Notes: generated by a model not told the origin, from the sequence alone. Shown: positions 1-10,505, counted from the first letter of the stretch. The stretch: 64,000 nt of DNA from Kentomonas sorsogonicus (GCA_030347455.1 JAQOSZ010000177.1:124001-188000); one strand, 5' to 3'. A program made the numbers and translations.

Positions 1-832
1 AAGGAGTACGAATGGCAAAGTATTCATGGGGAGTAAAGGAAAGGAGAATGGAAGAAAAAAAAGAAAAAAAAGAAAAAAGAGGGAACTCACAGAGACATAT
101 GGTTGGTTGCGTCCATACTCCAGCATATGTATTCCTTTCTTTGTTTATTTTTCATCCTTTCTCTCTATTTTCTCCTTGTTGAAAATTTCGGCACTCCTTT
201 TATTTTTCATCCAATTTGAGGCGTGTACAATGAAAGGAAAAAAAAAAGAAAACATGAAGCGTACAAATGATCAGCAGATACGAGTTCGGAAACTTATTTA
301 TAGAGTATGAAGAAAAAAGAAGAAAAAAAAAGCAGAAAGAAAAAAAAAAGATGCGAATTGCTGATAAGCAAAGTGAGCAAGTACAAAAATCAAAAATGGC
401 GAGAGAAAACAAAAGAAAAGTCAGGAACAACACGTGTAAAGAATGAAAATGGCAAAGTCTTGGAAGATATCGTAACAGTAACAGAGGTACAGAAGCGAAG
501 GGCCCGGATGTTACAAGGCCAATATATGTTTGTATAAGTCAAGAGGAAGAAGAAGAGATGCGGTGCAGTGTGGTGTGCAAATGAGTGAAAGTGAAAGAGA
601 GAGTGAGAGAAAGCGAGTGTGGGTGGATAAAGCCGGTGGAAGAGAGAGAGAGACAGTGAATGTCTACTGCGGGAAAGATGCTCAAAAAATACAAATCTCT
701 ATCCACCCACCCACCTATCCACCACCCTCTTCTCTCTATCTATCTATCTATCTCTTTCAGCCTCTTCACTGTGTCGCACTTTTCATTCACTCGCGCTACG
801 GCAGCACACACAGACACACTCACACACACCCC
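1..832. other. Intergenic, downstream of the E2 gene
   Basis: No gene seen. The + strand is A/G-rich, with several oligo-A stretches, GA runs near 595-612 and 640-653, and a TATC microsatellite at about 733-752. Short reading frames here encode only low-complexity Lys/Arg/Glu or Phe/Ser/Leu peptides. It probably holds the 3' UTR of the E2 gene and the leader region of whatever gene lies beyond the window. Confidence 0.7.
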
Positions 833-1369
833 TCAGGCGGCGGGGGCGGAGGCTGGGGCGGCGGCGTGGGCGGCGCGCACGGCGCGCGTGTACTCGGGGC
901 CGGTCCCCCAGAGCAGCGCGGCCTGGTTGTTGAGCGGCGACTGGTTGTTGGGGTTGTCGAGGAGGCTCTGAATGGAGAGCAGCACCGCCGCCGCGGAGTA
1001 CACGGCGGACCATTTCTCCTTGAGGATGTCGAGGCAGATGGCGCCGTGCAGGTCGACGTTGGGGTGGAAGCACGGCGTGAGGAAAGTCACCTTGGGGGCG
1101 CTGTACGGGTAGTCCGCGGGGAACACGAGCGAGAGCTGGTACTCGAGGCCCTCGTACGGCGTCCCCGCCACCCCCTCCACCGTCGCGATCCAGTGGAAGA
1201 GATCGTCGTCGTGGGGAAAGGCCGAGATGCCCTCCGCGGAGCCCATCATCAGCTCCATCAGTTCCTTCTGCAGGCGCGCCGCCGCGTTGGCCTTCCCGCC
1301 CGCGCCACCGGCGGCGGCGGCGGAGGAGGGGCTAGAAGAAGAGGTGCTGGTGGTCGCGGCTGCAGACAT
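833..1369 (-). CDS. Ubiquitin-conjugating enzyme E2, UBE2C/E2-C type
   Basis: Predicted 178 aa E2 enzyme that would accept ubiquitin from E1 and pass it to substrates with an E3; the best-known UBE2C role is with the anaphase-promoting complex. The UBC fold spans about residues 32-165. Visible landmarks are the YPxxxP segment ([10 protein letters not shown]), the HPN motif at 102-104 and the active-site Cys112 in [12 protein letters not shown], followed by [12 protein letters not shown] and SPLN. The [10 protein letters not shown] and SIQSLL wording is closest to UBE2C among E2 classes. An Ala/Ser/Gly-rich extension of about 30 residues precedes the fold, also as in UBE2C. The ATG lies downstream of a CT-rich tract with an AG in an ACACACAG context, a plausible trans-splice acceptor. 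The next gene upstream is also E2-like. Subclass assignment is by remembered motif similarity only. Confidence 0.9.
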   Translation of the reverse strand: MSAAATTSTSSSSPSSAAAAGGAGGKANAAARLQKELMELMMGSAEGISAFPHDDDLFHWIATVEGVAGTPYEGLEYQLSLVFPADYPYSAPKVTFLTPCFHPNVDLHGAICLDILKEKWSAVYSAAAVLLSIQSLLDNPNNQSPLNNQAALLWGTGPEYTRAVRAAHAAAPASAPAA

Positions 1370-1997
1370 GTGGGGACAGGGGATGGTGAACGGAGTTGAT
1401 ATTACAGTGTGTCTGTGTGTGTATGTAAATATGTATAGAGACAGGCAGAGAGAGAGAGAGAGCTTCGTGTAGATGTAGATGAGTGAAAGAAATGGGTAGA
1501 AAGGGTGGGGGAATATCTAAATGATGTCCTTCTTGATTATAACAGCAATACTGGTCTTGTACAAGAAGCCGAGGAAAAAAAAAAGAAGAAGTAAATCTGT
1601 ATGTAGAAGTTGTCTTGACTTGGTGATTGAGTTCCTTCTTTCGGAAGCGAAAGAATGTGAGACGGAGGAAATCGGTGTGGTGTAACAGACGGATGAATGA
1701 GAATTCTCTAGCGAGGGAAAGATAAACTGGAGGAATAAAGAGAGTGGAACAGGGAATTGAGAGGAGTCATTAATCACATAACGCGGAGAAAAAGTGAGCG
1801 GCAGCAGCGGTTGTTAACATAAAAAAAAAAAAAGGCACATACGCAAAACTGCAAAAAGAAAAAGAAGAATAAGAAAAACATGCATAAAGTGGGTATGGTT
1901 TTTAGTCCGAACTTTATTGATCAAGCAGAAAACAAAAAAAAAAGGCGGAAACGTTGAAAGTAGGTGTGAATTCATAGAAAGGGAAAACAAAAAACAC
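1370..1997. other. Intergenic spacer
   Basis: No gene seen. It contains the presumed pyrimidine tract of the E2 transcript (a GA run on + at about 1447-1462) and A-rich stretches at 1574-1584 and 1819-1832, as expected for a 3' UTR plus trans-splice region between two co-oriented genes. Confidence 0.65.
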
Positions 1998-3461
1998 TCA
2001 AGGCAGCAGCGCCAAGTCTGGCAGCGCGCGCCGCGTGAGCCAGGCCGCGAACGATTCGATACCACCGCCGCCGCCGCCCTCTGACAGCTCGTCCACCACC
2101 GCCGCCGCATCCTCGCCGCCGTCATCGTCGTCACTGTCGTAAGGAGCGCGGGGGGCGGACGAGACAGACGACGCGCGGCGCCCTGAAGACCCTCCCCCAG
2201 TCGCGAGTTGCCGGCGGTGGTGCGTGTCAGGCCCGTCGCGCGCCGCCTGCCCCAGCAGCCGCGGGAGGGCGGCCGCCAGCAGGTAGCGCTCGTAGGGGCC
2301 CCTGTGCGCGCCGCGCGCCGCCCACCCGACGCTCAGCTTCTCCACGTCCCGCCGCGCCAGCAGACGGCTCACGAGCGCCGCCGCGTCCGGGGGGAGGGAC
2401 AGCCCCGGCCCCGGCCCCGCCCCCGCCGCCCCCGCCGCCCGCGCGCGCCACGCCGCCGGCCACTCGGTAGGGTAGAAGTGACGCTTGACGCAGCGCAGCA
2501 CGGCGAGCATCACAGAGGCGCCGCCGCCGCCATTGCCTCCGCTGCCGGCCGCCCTGGCCCTGGCTCTGGCGCGCGCGTACGCCTCGCTCACGTCCACGCA
2601 CACGTAGGCGGTGGGCGAGAGAGGAGCGGCCGGGGGGGAGGAGCCGCCGCCGCCGCCGCCAGCGCTGCGGTCTGTGCCCCCTCCTGTCCCTTCTCGGCCG
2701 CTCGCGGCGGCGGCGGCGGCGGCGGTGCCCGGGGCGGGGAGGAGCAGCGGGTGGCTGCGCAGGGGCCTGTCCAGCAGCACCAGCGGGCAGGCGTCGGGGT
2801 ACGCCGGCGGGAAGTGGACGGTGAAGCCGAAGCAGCCGCGGTACCACGGCGAGGGCAGCCGGCGCACCCGCAGCAGCCCCGGCCACGACCCGCCGCTCTC
2901 CAGCACGCCGTCGTAAAACTCCGCAGCGGCGCTCGCATTACTATTACCACCACGACTACTTTTACCATTAGTACTAGCAGCACCACTGCTGGCGGCGGTG
3001 GCGGCCCCGCCCACCTCTAGCCCCGCACGGCTACTGTCATTGTCATTGTCACCGCTGCCGCTACTCAGAGAGTCGTCGGAGGCGCCGGCGCCGGGGCAGG
3101 GACGGCTGTATGGGCTGTTGGCGGCGGCGGGCGGCAGCAGCAGCACGCCGCTCAGGTCTTCACAGTCCACGAGGCCCTCTCCCGCGTCGCAGGGACTCTT
3201 GTCGGGCCTGCTCTGTTGTTGCTGTTGCTGCTGCTGCTGTCCTTGCTGCTGCTGGGGGTCGGGCGGTGCCGCTGCTGTGTGGTCCCCCGCGGCCTCTGGC
3301 GACGGCGGCGGCGCCTGCGGGGCCGCGGACAGCGCACACACAAGCGCGTATTCGCGAGAAAGATAGAGAGAGCGCCGCAGCAGCTGCAGCCGCGCTGCCT
3401 CCGCTGCTGCGTGGGCGGCGGCGGCGGCGGTAGCGGAGTCCGTGGCAGCGGCCGCAGGCAT
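1998..3461 (-). CDS. E2-fold protein of AKTIP/FTS (UEV) type with low-complexity inserts
   Basis: 487 aa. Helix 1 of a UBC-like fold is visible at about residues 24-45 (LLRRSLYLSREYALVCAL). A long Pro/Gln/Ser/Asn-rich insert follows, then the fold resumes at about 192-375 with WPGLLRVRRL, YRGCFGFTVHFPPAYPDACP, HP at 236-237, YVCVDVSEAY at 285-294, VMLAVLRCVKRHFY and a C-terminal LPPDAAALVSRLLARRDVEKLS helix. This order resembles AKTIP/Fused-toes, a catalytically inactive E2 variant that partners HOOK proteins in vesicle and dynein cargo transport. Unlike AKTIP as I remember it, a Cys (Cys287) sits where active E2 enzymes have their catalytic Cys. The HP and Cys segments are separated by a Gly/Ala/Ser insert of about 45 residues. 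The tail is acidic and Gly-rich and ends IESFAAWLTRRAL. Function is inferred; the fold is fairly convincing. Confidence 0.7.
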   Translation of the reverse strand: MPAAAATDSATAAAAAHAAAEAARLQLLRRSLYLSREYALVCALSAAPQAPPPSPEAAGDHTAAAPPDPQQQQGQQQQQQQQQSRPDKSPCDAGEGLVDCEDLSGVLLLPPAAANSPYSRPCPGAGASDDSLSSGSGDNDNDSSRAGLEVGGAATAASSGAASTNGKSSRGGNSNASAAAEFYDGVLESGGSWPGLLRVRRLPSPWYRGCFGFTVHFPPAYPDACPLVLLDRPLRSHPLLLPAPGTAAAAAAASGREGTGGGTDRSAGGGGGGSSPPAAPLSPTAYVCVDVSEAYARARARARAAGSGGNGGGGASVMLAVLRCVKRHFYPTEWPAAWRARAAGAAGAGPGPGLSLPPDAAALVSRLLARRDVEKLSVGWAARGAHRGPYERYLLAAALPRLLGQAARDGPDTHHRRQLATGGGSSGRRASSVSSAPRAPYDSDDDDGGEDAAAVVDELSEGGGGGGIESFAAWLTRRALPDLALLP

Positions 3462-4938
3462 CGAAGTGTCGGTGAGCGCTGGTCAGATTCTCCTTCTTAC
3501 TCTTTGTTGTTGTTGTTGTTTCAAGCAGTCAAGGCTGAGAAAGGTCTGAGGAAACCCCCCTTCAGCATTTAAACAGAAAATAAAAGCAAACTCCTGTGTG
3601 TGTTCCGCACTTTTGTATGAACTAGCGTTTCGGTGTACCACATCGAGAGAGAGAGAGAGAGAGAGAGAAATACGATAGGCACACACATTGCGACAAAAAA
3701 AAAAGAAGAAAAAGTACCTAAATTGCTGTGGTAAACGCATCATCATGAAGTAGTAACACCTGGCTGAGCAGCGCATTCCTCACTATCTCTCTGCGTGCGT
3801 GAGTGTGTGCAGTCAAGGTATTCAAAATGGACAAGTAAAACAACATCAGTCACTGTATTACTGCTAAGGACAGGCGTCTTTTACTGTTCTCATACTTTCT
3901 TTTGTGTATGTTTTTGTTTGTTTGTTTTAGACGTCAAAGCAAGAGCAAAAATATAATAAGGAGAACAGATGAAAGGGCAAATAACACATGAAGAGAATAA
4001 CAGCTGTCACAAGTAGCGTGGGGATGGGAAAAGTGGGAGAAAAAAATAGCGAGAGGGGAAGACTTGCCTGAAAAAAAAAAAATGTGTGACATTGGAGAGG
4101 GAAAAAATGAAAATGAAGATATATATAAAAATGTGTGTGTATTAAGACAGCTAAGAATAATATACATTTTTTTATTTCATTTCTTTTTTGCTGTTGCTGC
4201 TATCACCATTATTTGCCTTCCATGCATGTGTGGAACTTGAATGCGGTACAAAAAAAAAAAAAAAACGAGGAAAAGGGTCAGGGACGGCTAGCGGAGAAGT
4301 TCACAGTGGGAAGAATTCAAGAGAGAGCAAGAGAAAGACCAGTGAAGATAAATATAGCGAGGGATGGGGGAAGAGAGAGCCAAGGAAACAAGAGAAGATA
4401 GTGATGATGACAGTAGTGCCAGCAAAAAGAGGAAGAAAGAAACATATGTATTTATAAAAAAAAAAAGACAGGGAGGCACATGGGTTTAGAGGGCTGTCAG
4501 GGCAAGACCTCACCCTCTTATGACTAGCAAGACACAAGCGTAAAGAAGGAAAGTAATATACAATATATATAAATTTATGGTAAGACGGCAAAGGGTTGAG
4601 GAGGGGAGGAGAGGGTAGGACGGGGAAGGAAACAGTTACGGGAGAGAAGGGCTGCGGGTGGAAAGAGAAAGAAGGACAGTAAAAGAAGGGGAGAAGCGGA
4701 GAGGAAGCGAATTCGGTAAAGCAGTGGTGTCAACAGCACCTAATATTATTTATTCTTCTGTCTTTCCCCATTTCGCTCCGTCTCCCCCACCCCCCTTTTT
4801 TTCCTTGATCATACCTGATTACACCTTTTTTTTTTTCTTCCGTCCCACCCCCAGAAACTTATTTACACACTTTAAACAGACACACTTTCGTGTGGTTGTT
4901 GTTGTTTTACCCCCCCCCCCTCTTTCCTTCCTTTCCCA
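3462..4938. other. Intergenic spacer
   Basis: No gene seen in about 1.5 kb. It holds a GA microsatellite at about 3645-3667, A-runs near 3696-3706, 4071-4082 and 4250-4265, and a run of C at about 4909-4919. The only reading frames are short and compositionally biased. Confidence 0.65.
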
Positions 4939-5598
4939 TTACGATCCCCTGCGGAGAATAGCGTCGTTGGGTCTGTTGCGGCCGCCGCCGCCGGCGCCGG
5001 ACTGCAGGTCCGCCAGCGCGCGCATCGCGGCCTCGTGTATGCGTAGCGGGTCCGCCTGCGGGGGCACCTCCTCCGGCACCTGGCGCACCCACTGCTGCAG
5101 CACCTGCGCGGCGCTCGCCTTGCCGCCGGACGCCTTGGCCTCCGCCGCGCTGCGCTCGACCATCGACTCAGTCAGCACCACCGGCGCCCCGGCGGCGGCG
5201 GAGGCGGCCGTCTGCACACTCGTGAGGGAGCGGCGGCGGCCCGTGTCGCCGTCGGTGGTGTTGTTGATGACGGTATTATTGTTATTCGTGTTATTATTAT
5301 TGTTGTTATTGTTATTGTTATTGTTATTATTATTGCCCGTCGCGACAGAGGCGGTGTGCATGTTGGTGGAGTTTCCATTGTTGCCCGCGCCTGCCCCTCC
5401 CTGGCGGCCCGCGCCGCCGCCGCCGCCGGCCGCCGACCCTACGCTCCGGCGCGCCCCGCGATTGTGGCGGGGGGATTTGGCATTATTATTATTATTATTA
5501 TTATTGCCGGCGTTTCTGGGCTGCTGCTTGTTGGGTGTCTGGCCCGCCGCCGCCTGCTGCTGCTGCGCTTTGCTCTCCTTGACGTTGCCGGAGCCCAT
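4939..5598 (-). CDS. Asn-rich protein of unknown function
   Basis: 219 aa, not recognised. It starts MGSGNVKESK, has Gln-rich and Gly-rich patches, an eight-Asn run near residue 31 and a longer Asn-rich block (about 27 residues, a few Thr) around residues 88-118, encoded by ATT/GTT trinucleotide repeats on +. The only segment that looks foldable is at the C-terminus, about 145-205 (VLTESMVERSAAEAKA, then AAQVLQQWVRQVPEEVPPQADP and IHEAAMRALADLQ). Asn is encoded mostly by AAT here against a very GC-rich background, so the Asn tracts look like microsatellite insertions. The GC-rich codon pattern outside the tracts and the clean start and stop support a real gene. The next gene upstream (7460-8074) has a similar layout. 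Confidence 0.7.
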   Translation of the reverse strand: MGSGNVKESKAQQQQAAAGQTPNKQQPRNAGNNNNNNNNAKSPRHNRGARRSVGSAAGGGGGAGRQGGAGAGNNGNSTNMHTASVATGNNNNNNNNNNNNNNNTNNNNTVINNTTDGDTGRRRSLTSVQTAASAAAGAPVVLTESMVERSAAEAKASGGKASAAQVLQQWVRQVPEEVPPQADPLRIHEAAMRALADLQSGAGGGGRNRPNDAILRRGS

Positions 5599-7060
5599 AA
5601 CTGAGTATGCCTGAGGGAAAGATAGTATGAGAGAGAGAGAGAGAGAAGTAAGTACTACTCTCTTTTGTTGTTGTTAACGTTAATGACTTTCAATATTGCG
5701 TTACTACTTTAGCTGAGTGAGCCCCCGTGCGGAATCCTATATTCGGCAGGCGTATCTCTATATACACTGAGAGATGCGTGTGCCGCACAAATCCGACTGG
5801 AGAGAGTGGGGAGCAGAAAAAAAAAAAGGTAAACGGGAAAAGAACAAGTCAAAGTGAGAGAAAGAATTGTGTAGACTCCTTCTCTTCTTCTTCTTTTTCT
5901 TTTTGTTGAGCTTTTTGGAAAAATAAATTCCACGTTTTGTTATTCTTTTTTCCACAATCTTCCCGGCTCCCGTTATGACTTAGGAACAAGTAAGAAAGTA
6001 AGGAAGCTTTTGAAAGCAAAACGAAACAGAGAGCAGAGCTTACAAGAACGTGTGCTCGAAAATCAATGAACAAAAAAAATAGAAAAGGAAAGGGGAAATA
6101 GGAAAGAAAAGAAATATAGGCGAAGAATACGAGAAATGTGGTGAATGGGTATGTAGATTACTCGAAATGAAATAAAACAGAAGGCAGAGAAACAGAGTGG
6201 AGGGGCCCTTTTTTGTGTGTGTGTGTGTTTTTAAAGGCTTCAATCGGCTCGCGATAAAAGTCTTTCTTTTCCGCTCTTCTGTAGATTGTTATTCTTTTTT
6301 ATTATTATTTTTTTTTGGACTAATCTGAAATTACTATAATTAAAAGAAGGGGAATATTGATTACCCTGGTATGTGTGTTGGGTTCCTAAGAAGTGATGAG
6401 GTAAACCATTGGCAGGAAGAGAGAAGCGAATGAAGGTTTAAAAAGCACAAAAAAAAAGAGCTTTCCATTCAATAGAGACGGGGGAGGGTGGGCGAAGTTC
6501 CACAGTAAATAAGGACAGAAGAAAAAAGCACATCAGTACGAAAGAATGATCACTGACAAAGAAGAAAATGGCCGTCAATTCATGCATTAATTGATTCACT
6601 CATGATTTTTTTATTATTTTTTTTTTTGGATTGTTGTAGTTGTTGATGTCAATATTGATGTCGTTTCATGGAGAAGTCTCTCCACCTTGCCTTCTCCTTC
6701 TACCTCCCCCCCCTCTCTCCCTCTCTCCCTTCAGGATCTTGTTGTGGTACAGAGGAGAAAGGGGGTGGGGAGGAAGCGGAACGAAGGCGAGGCTCAATAG
6801 TAATAGTAATAGAAAATAAAAAGAGCGAAGCGGAACAGTCAAAAGACACAAGAAGGGGAAAAAAAAGCGGAGCAAAAAGAAAAAATAAACGAGCAAACAC
6901 AAACAGCAACAACAAAACAAAAAACGGAAGTACAGAATAGTGGAAGGGCAAAAGAAGAGGATGCCAAAAAGAAGAATAACGAAAAGCTGTGAGTGAGGCA
7001 CAATACAGAGAAACAACAACGAAATAGCGTGAAGCTGTGCTGTGAAATTTTGGGAAAAGG

Positions 7061-7101
<41 letters not shown>

Positions 7102-7459
7102 GCGGCGTTGAAGACCGAGCTATTCTCGTGGGAGCGGGAATCAGAGAGATGATGAAGGCCAAAAGAAGGCAAGAAAAAAAAAACGAACACTGTATAATGC
7201 AGCTCAGCGGCTGCCAAAGCAGAATAGCGAAGAAGAACAATGTAAGAAGAGAAATAAAAAAGAAAAGCGAAATGTAAAAGGAAAACCGAGCAACAGTTAG
7301 AAGAAAGAAAGAAAAACTACACCCCACGAAATAACTGGTTACGTAGAAAGAGGCAGCGACATGAGTATTGTGAGCGGAGAGGAGTGTAGGGAGGAGGGGA
7401 GGTGCTCCAAACTGGCGCGCGCAGTGACCTTCGCACGCCAGCCTCCCCCACCCCCCTCC
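5599..7459. other. Intergenic spacer
   Basis: No gene seen in about 1.9 kb. Notable are GA microsatellites at about 5629-5647 and 7068-7095, T-runs near 6295-6315 and 6607-6628, and long purine-rich + strand stretches. Two overlapping minus-strand reading frames at about 6666-7327 are Phe/Leu/Ser low complexity from the pyrimidine tracts and are not credible genes. Confidence 0.65.
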
Positions 7460-8074
7460 TCACGCGCAGCGAGCAAAGACGCTCTTCTTCTGCTTAAAGT
7501 TGGCGGAGCTTGTCTCGCGCGTCGGCGACTCGAGGTCGAGCGCGTTCACGTACCGCGGCGCCTCCCGCAGGTCCTGCGTGTAGGTCAGCTCGAACGCCCC
7601 CGCCGTCTCGTTCCACTGCCGCTCCTCCCGCACCCCGTCGCTCCACACATCGTCCGGCGGCACCGGCTTGAGGCGCGCCCCGGCCGGCGGCAGCGTCGCC
7701 AGCCACGTCTGTATCTTCGCGAGGGGCACGTGGCCATCAAAGCTGTGCCGCCCGTCGCACCCGGGCTCGTAGTAGGACGTCTGCCGCGCTGCCGCCGCCG
7801 CGTCGTCGCCGCCGTCACCGTCATTGTGGTTATTATTATTATTATTATTGTTGTTGTGCCCGTGGCCGCGCCGCTGCCGCCCCCCGCCGCCGCCGCTGTC
7901 GGTGCTAGCGAGAGTGCTGGCCGAGTCGTCGTCGCCCGACCGGAAGTCAGAGACGACGGGTGAGGGGGCGGAGCGCACGGCGCGCGCCGGCTTGTGGCGC
8001 CCGCCGCCCTTCTTGTTGGTGCCGCCACCATCGCCCTTGTTGCGGTTCTCCTCCGAGCTGTGGCTTCCGCCCAT
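7460..8074 (-). CDS. Putative N-myristoylated Asn-rich protein, unknown function
   Basis: 204 aa, not recognised. The N-terminus MGGSHSSEENRNK has Gly2 and Ser6, the usual pattern for N-myristoylation, followed by Lys/Arg-rich sequence that could aid membrane binding. A nine-Asn run (with His) lies near residues 75-85, encoded by ATT/GTT repeats on +. The C-terminal part, about 100-204, is of ordinary composition and may fold (VPLAKIQTWLATLP, DDVWSDGVREERQWNETAGAFELTYTQDLREAP). The layout (Met-Gly start, basic and Gly-rich region, Asn tract, then an amphipathic segment with a Trp and Leu-Pro) resembles the neighbour at 4939-5598. Myristoylation is predicted from the motif only. Confidence 0.75.
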   Translation of the reverse strand: MGGSHSSEENRNKGDGGGTNKKGGGRHKPARAVRSAPSPVVSDFRSGDDDSASTLASTDSGGGGGRQRRGHGHNNNNNNNNNHNDGDGGDDAAAAARQTSYYEPGCDGRHSFDGHVPLAKIQTWLATLPPAGARLKPVPPDDVWSDGVREERQWNETAGAFELTYTQDLREAPRYVNALDLESPTRETSSANFKQKKSVFARCA

Positions 8075-9418
8075 TATTATTATTACTATTATATTTATTT
8101 ATTATTACTTCTCTTTGGTGACGGGGATACAGAGATGTGTGAATAGGAGTTTTGTTGTATGATTTAACGATATGCCTTTTTCCGTTGTTTTTGTTTATTA
8201 TTAATATTACGAAACGTTTATTTCAGTTGTATTTTTTTTCTTCGTTCTGTTGATCTCAATCGTATGCTTTCGCTGTTTTCTCTGACGATGAAACAAACGG
8301 GAGCACTTCCTCTTCTCTTTTCTAGTTTTTCTTTGCTAGAACCAGAAAAGGGACGATTTTGGTTCCCCGAAGGAAGCAGAGTGTTTTTGTTTGCTCTTGA
8401 TATTATTATTTTTTTTTTTTTGATTGTTCGTTTGGGTCTTTGTTGGTTTGCTTGATGTTTCTTGTGCACCTGAAGAGGCGTGGAACGTTTTTTTTTTAAT
8501 AAGCTGACCGCGTCTTGAGTAGTGGTTGCCGCTAACTTTTCGCACGCGCGCGCACGCACTGTCAGATTCTGGAACTGATAAAGAAGAGGGGAAAAGAGGA
8601 GATGAAGGAGGAGTCGGGGAAAGATGGTGAATGGGAATGCGAATGCAAACGAATGAATCGACAAAGCAAGTGCGACAACACCACAAAACGAAGGGTCGCG
8701 CAAGAAAGGAACAAAAAAGGAGTGTCGGGAGAGAGAGAGAGAAAGGAAGTGTGTGTGTGTGTGCGTGTCACAAGTGCACTTGATGCTGTAGTCATCTGCA
8801 CCGTTTTTTGCCGATGGCAACGGAAAAGAAGGGGAGAAACATTCCTCTCCTGCTTTCTGTCAAACTCTCAAAGAGAGCTGAAACTACATTGTTGTCCCTC
8901 ACATGTGACTTGCTACTTTCCTCACTCTTCTTCTTCCTCTTATTTTTGTTTTGATGTTACACACACACACACACATTTACGAGCAAACGTGCTGGTATGT
9001 ATGTGCGAGTGAGTGCATGTGTGGGTCGCAAGACACCCAAGTAGTACAGGAGGCAAAAAGAGAAGAAAAAATGAGATGTAAGCATAACTAACAAGGTAAT
9101 TAACCAAAGCTAATAAGTCGTAAATAAGTTACACAAGTCAAGACACCAGCGAGGCTATTCATCAGTAGGCTGAAGATGTAGGGAGGGAGAGAGAAAGGAA
9201 GACAATACACGACAAGTTAGAGCCAAAAGAAGAGAAGAAAAGAAAGGAGAGGAGAGCAGAGTTTTTACCACCACCATCTCCCCATTTTCCCCCCACCCCG
9301 CTACTCTCCTCTTCGTCGCGTTCCGCATACATAGATATCGGTGTCGTCCCCCTCCTCTTCACTCCGTAACATCATATACCGTCGCGCAGCCGCACGCACG
9401 CCCCCTCTCTCTTTCTCT
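8075..9418. other. Intergenic spacer
   Basis: No gene seen. Contains T-runs at about 8229-8236 and 8410-8422, GA at 8729-8742, GT at about 8750-8763 and a CA microsatellite at about 8959-8975. The stretch next to 9300-9418 is CT-rich on + and GC-richer, probably 3' UTR of the phosphodiesterase gene. Confidence 0.65.
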
Positions 9419-10423
9419 CTACTTGCCCAGCTTGAGACGCTTGCGCTGCTCCTCCTCCGCGCGCTGCCGCTCGCGCTCGCGGTCGCCAAATATATCAAAG
9501 TCGGGGGGCGGCGCGGCGGTCGCGTACTCCTCGTGCCTGTCGTCGGCGGCCACCATCACCCCCGGCACGCGCATCTCCGCGGTGCACTCGCTGCTGTCGC
9601 TGAAGCCCCACAGGTACACGGCGATGCGGCGCGAGTGCCAGCGGCGGCGCGCGGCCTCCGTGTAGCAGGTGTAGCGCGGGCACACGAGCGAGCAGCCGGA
9701 CACCCACGGGTTGACGCGCTCCTGCAGGAACAGCAGCACGCGGCTCGCGAGGCGGGGGAAGAGGCGCACCAGCAGCGGCGGCGCCTCGTGCGCGGCGGAA
9801 GCCCACGACTCGACAAATTGGGGGCTGTAGATCTGCCCGACGGCGACGCCGCGGTCGCGGGCGCGGGCGCGGTAGAGCGCGCGGGGATGGAAGGAGATGA
9901 CGGTCGCGTTGTCGTACATGTAGTCGGGGTACCGGCGGAAGAGCTCGAGCACCTTGTCGGTGCACAGCGCGACGCGGCGCAGCTCCTTGATCTCGATGAG
10001 GATTTTGATGCTGTTCTCGCGGCAGAAGAGCACCGACTCCTCTAGCGTCGGCACCCGGATCTGGCCGGTCGGGTCGCCGGCAAAAGTGCACTCGCGCAGC
10101 TCGAAGAGCGTCAGCTCGTCCACCCGGCGGTTCGGCGGGACGCCGCGCAGCGCCCCGTTGGCGAAGGCGTCGTGGAAGATCACGAGCTCGTTGTCGCGCG
10201 TCAGACGCACGTCGCACTCGACGCCGCCGCAGCCGCGCGAGACGGCGTACTTGAAGGCGTCGAGCGTGTTCTCCGGGATGCCGGGGACGCCGCGGCAGCC
10301 GCGGTGCCCAAAGACCGTCCCGCCCCACCCCATGCGGGAGGGGCCCATCGGCAGCTGCGCGTTGCGCACCGCCGCCCACCCGAGCGCGACGCCCACCGTG
10401 CTCGCCACCAGCGCCGTCTTCAT
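9419..10423 (-). CDS. Glycerophosphodiester phosphodiesterase family protein
   Basis: 334 aa. GDPD enzymes hydrolyse glycerophosphodiesters (for example glycerophosphocholine or glycerophosphoinositol) to glycerol-3-phosphate and the free alcohol. The catalytic TIM-barrel starts near residue 35. Conserved residues seen are H40-R41-G42, E51-N-T, the metal ligands E69 and D71 in VECDVRLTRDNEL, and the catalytic H84-D85 in VIFHDAFANG; later strands give ILIEIKE and VAVYLWGFSDSSE. Residues about 4-20 (ALVASTVGVALGWAAV) form a hydrophobic segment that would anchor the enzyme in a membrane with the domain on the far side. The C-terminus is a charged Arg/Glu-rich tail ending LKLGK. Length and motif set match eukaryotic membrane GDPDs. 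Upstream of the ATG the coding strand shows a strong pyrimidine tract ending in TGTAG and GCAG, a good trans-splice region. Substrate is unknown. Confidence 0.93.
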   Translation of the reverse strand: MKTALVASTVGVALGWAAVRNAQLPMGPSRMGWGGTVFGHRGCRGVPGIPENTLDAFKYAVSRGCGGVECDVRLTRDNELVIFHDAFANGALRGVPPNRRVDELTLFELRECTFAGDPTGQIRVPTLEESVLFCRENSIKILIEIKELRRVALCTDKVLELFRRYPDYMYDNATVISFHPRALYRARARDRGVAVGQIYSPQFVESWASAAHEAPPLLVRLFPRLASRVLLFLQERVNPWVSGCSLVCPRYTCYTEAARRRWHSRRIAVYLWGFSDSSECTAEMRVPGVMVAADDRHEEYATAAPPPDFDIFGDRERERQRAEEEQRKRLKLGK

Positions 10424-10505
10424 GGCTGCGCGCGCTACACAACAGAGGAATGGAGGGGAAAGGGAGGGAGGAAAAGAATTAAAGAGAGAGGAAACGAAGG
10501 GAGAT
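10424..10505 (-). promoter_or_regulatory. Predicted trans-splice region of the GDPD gene
   Basis: Read on the coding strand, a tract almost purely of C and T (+ positions about 10446-10505) is followed by AG dinucleotides in TGTGTAG and GCGCAG just before the ATG. This is the standard kinetoplastid arrangement for spliced-leader addition. Which AG is used cannot be told from sequence. Confidence 0.5.

Noticed and set aside
6666-7327. Phe/Leu/Ser-rich frames of 160-180 codons that look like membrane proteins
   Set aside because: Products of C/T-rich tracts; hydrophobicity comes from TTT/CTT/TCT repeats.
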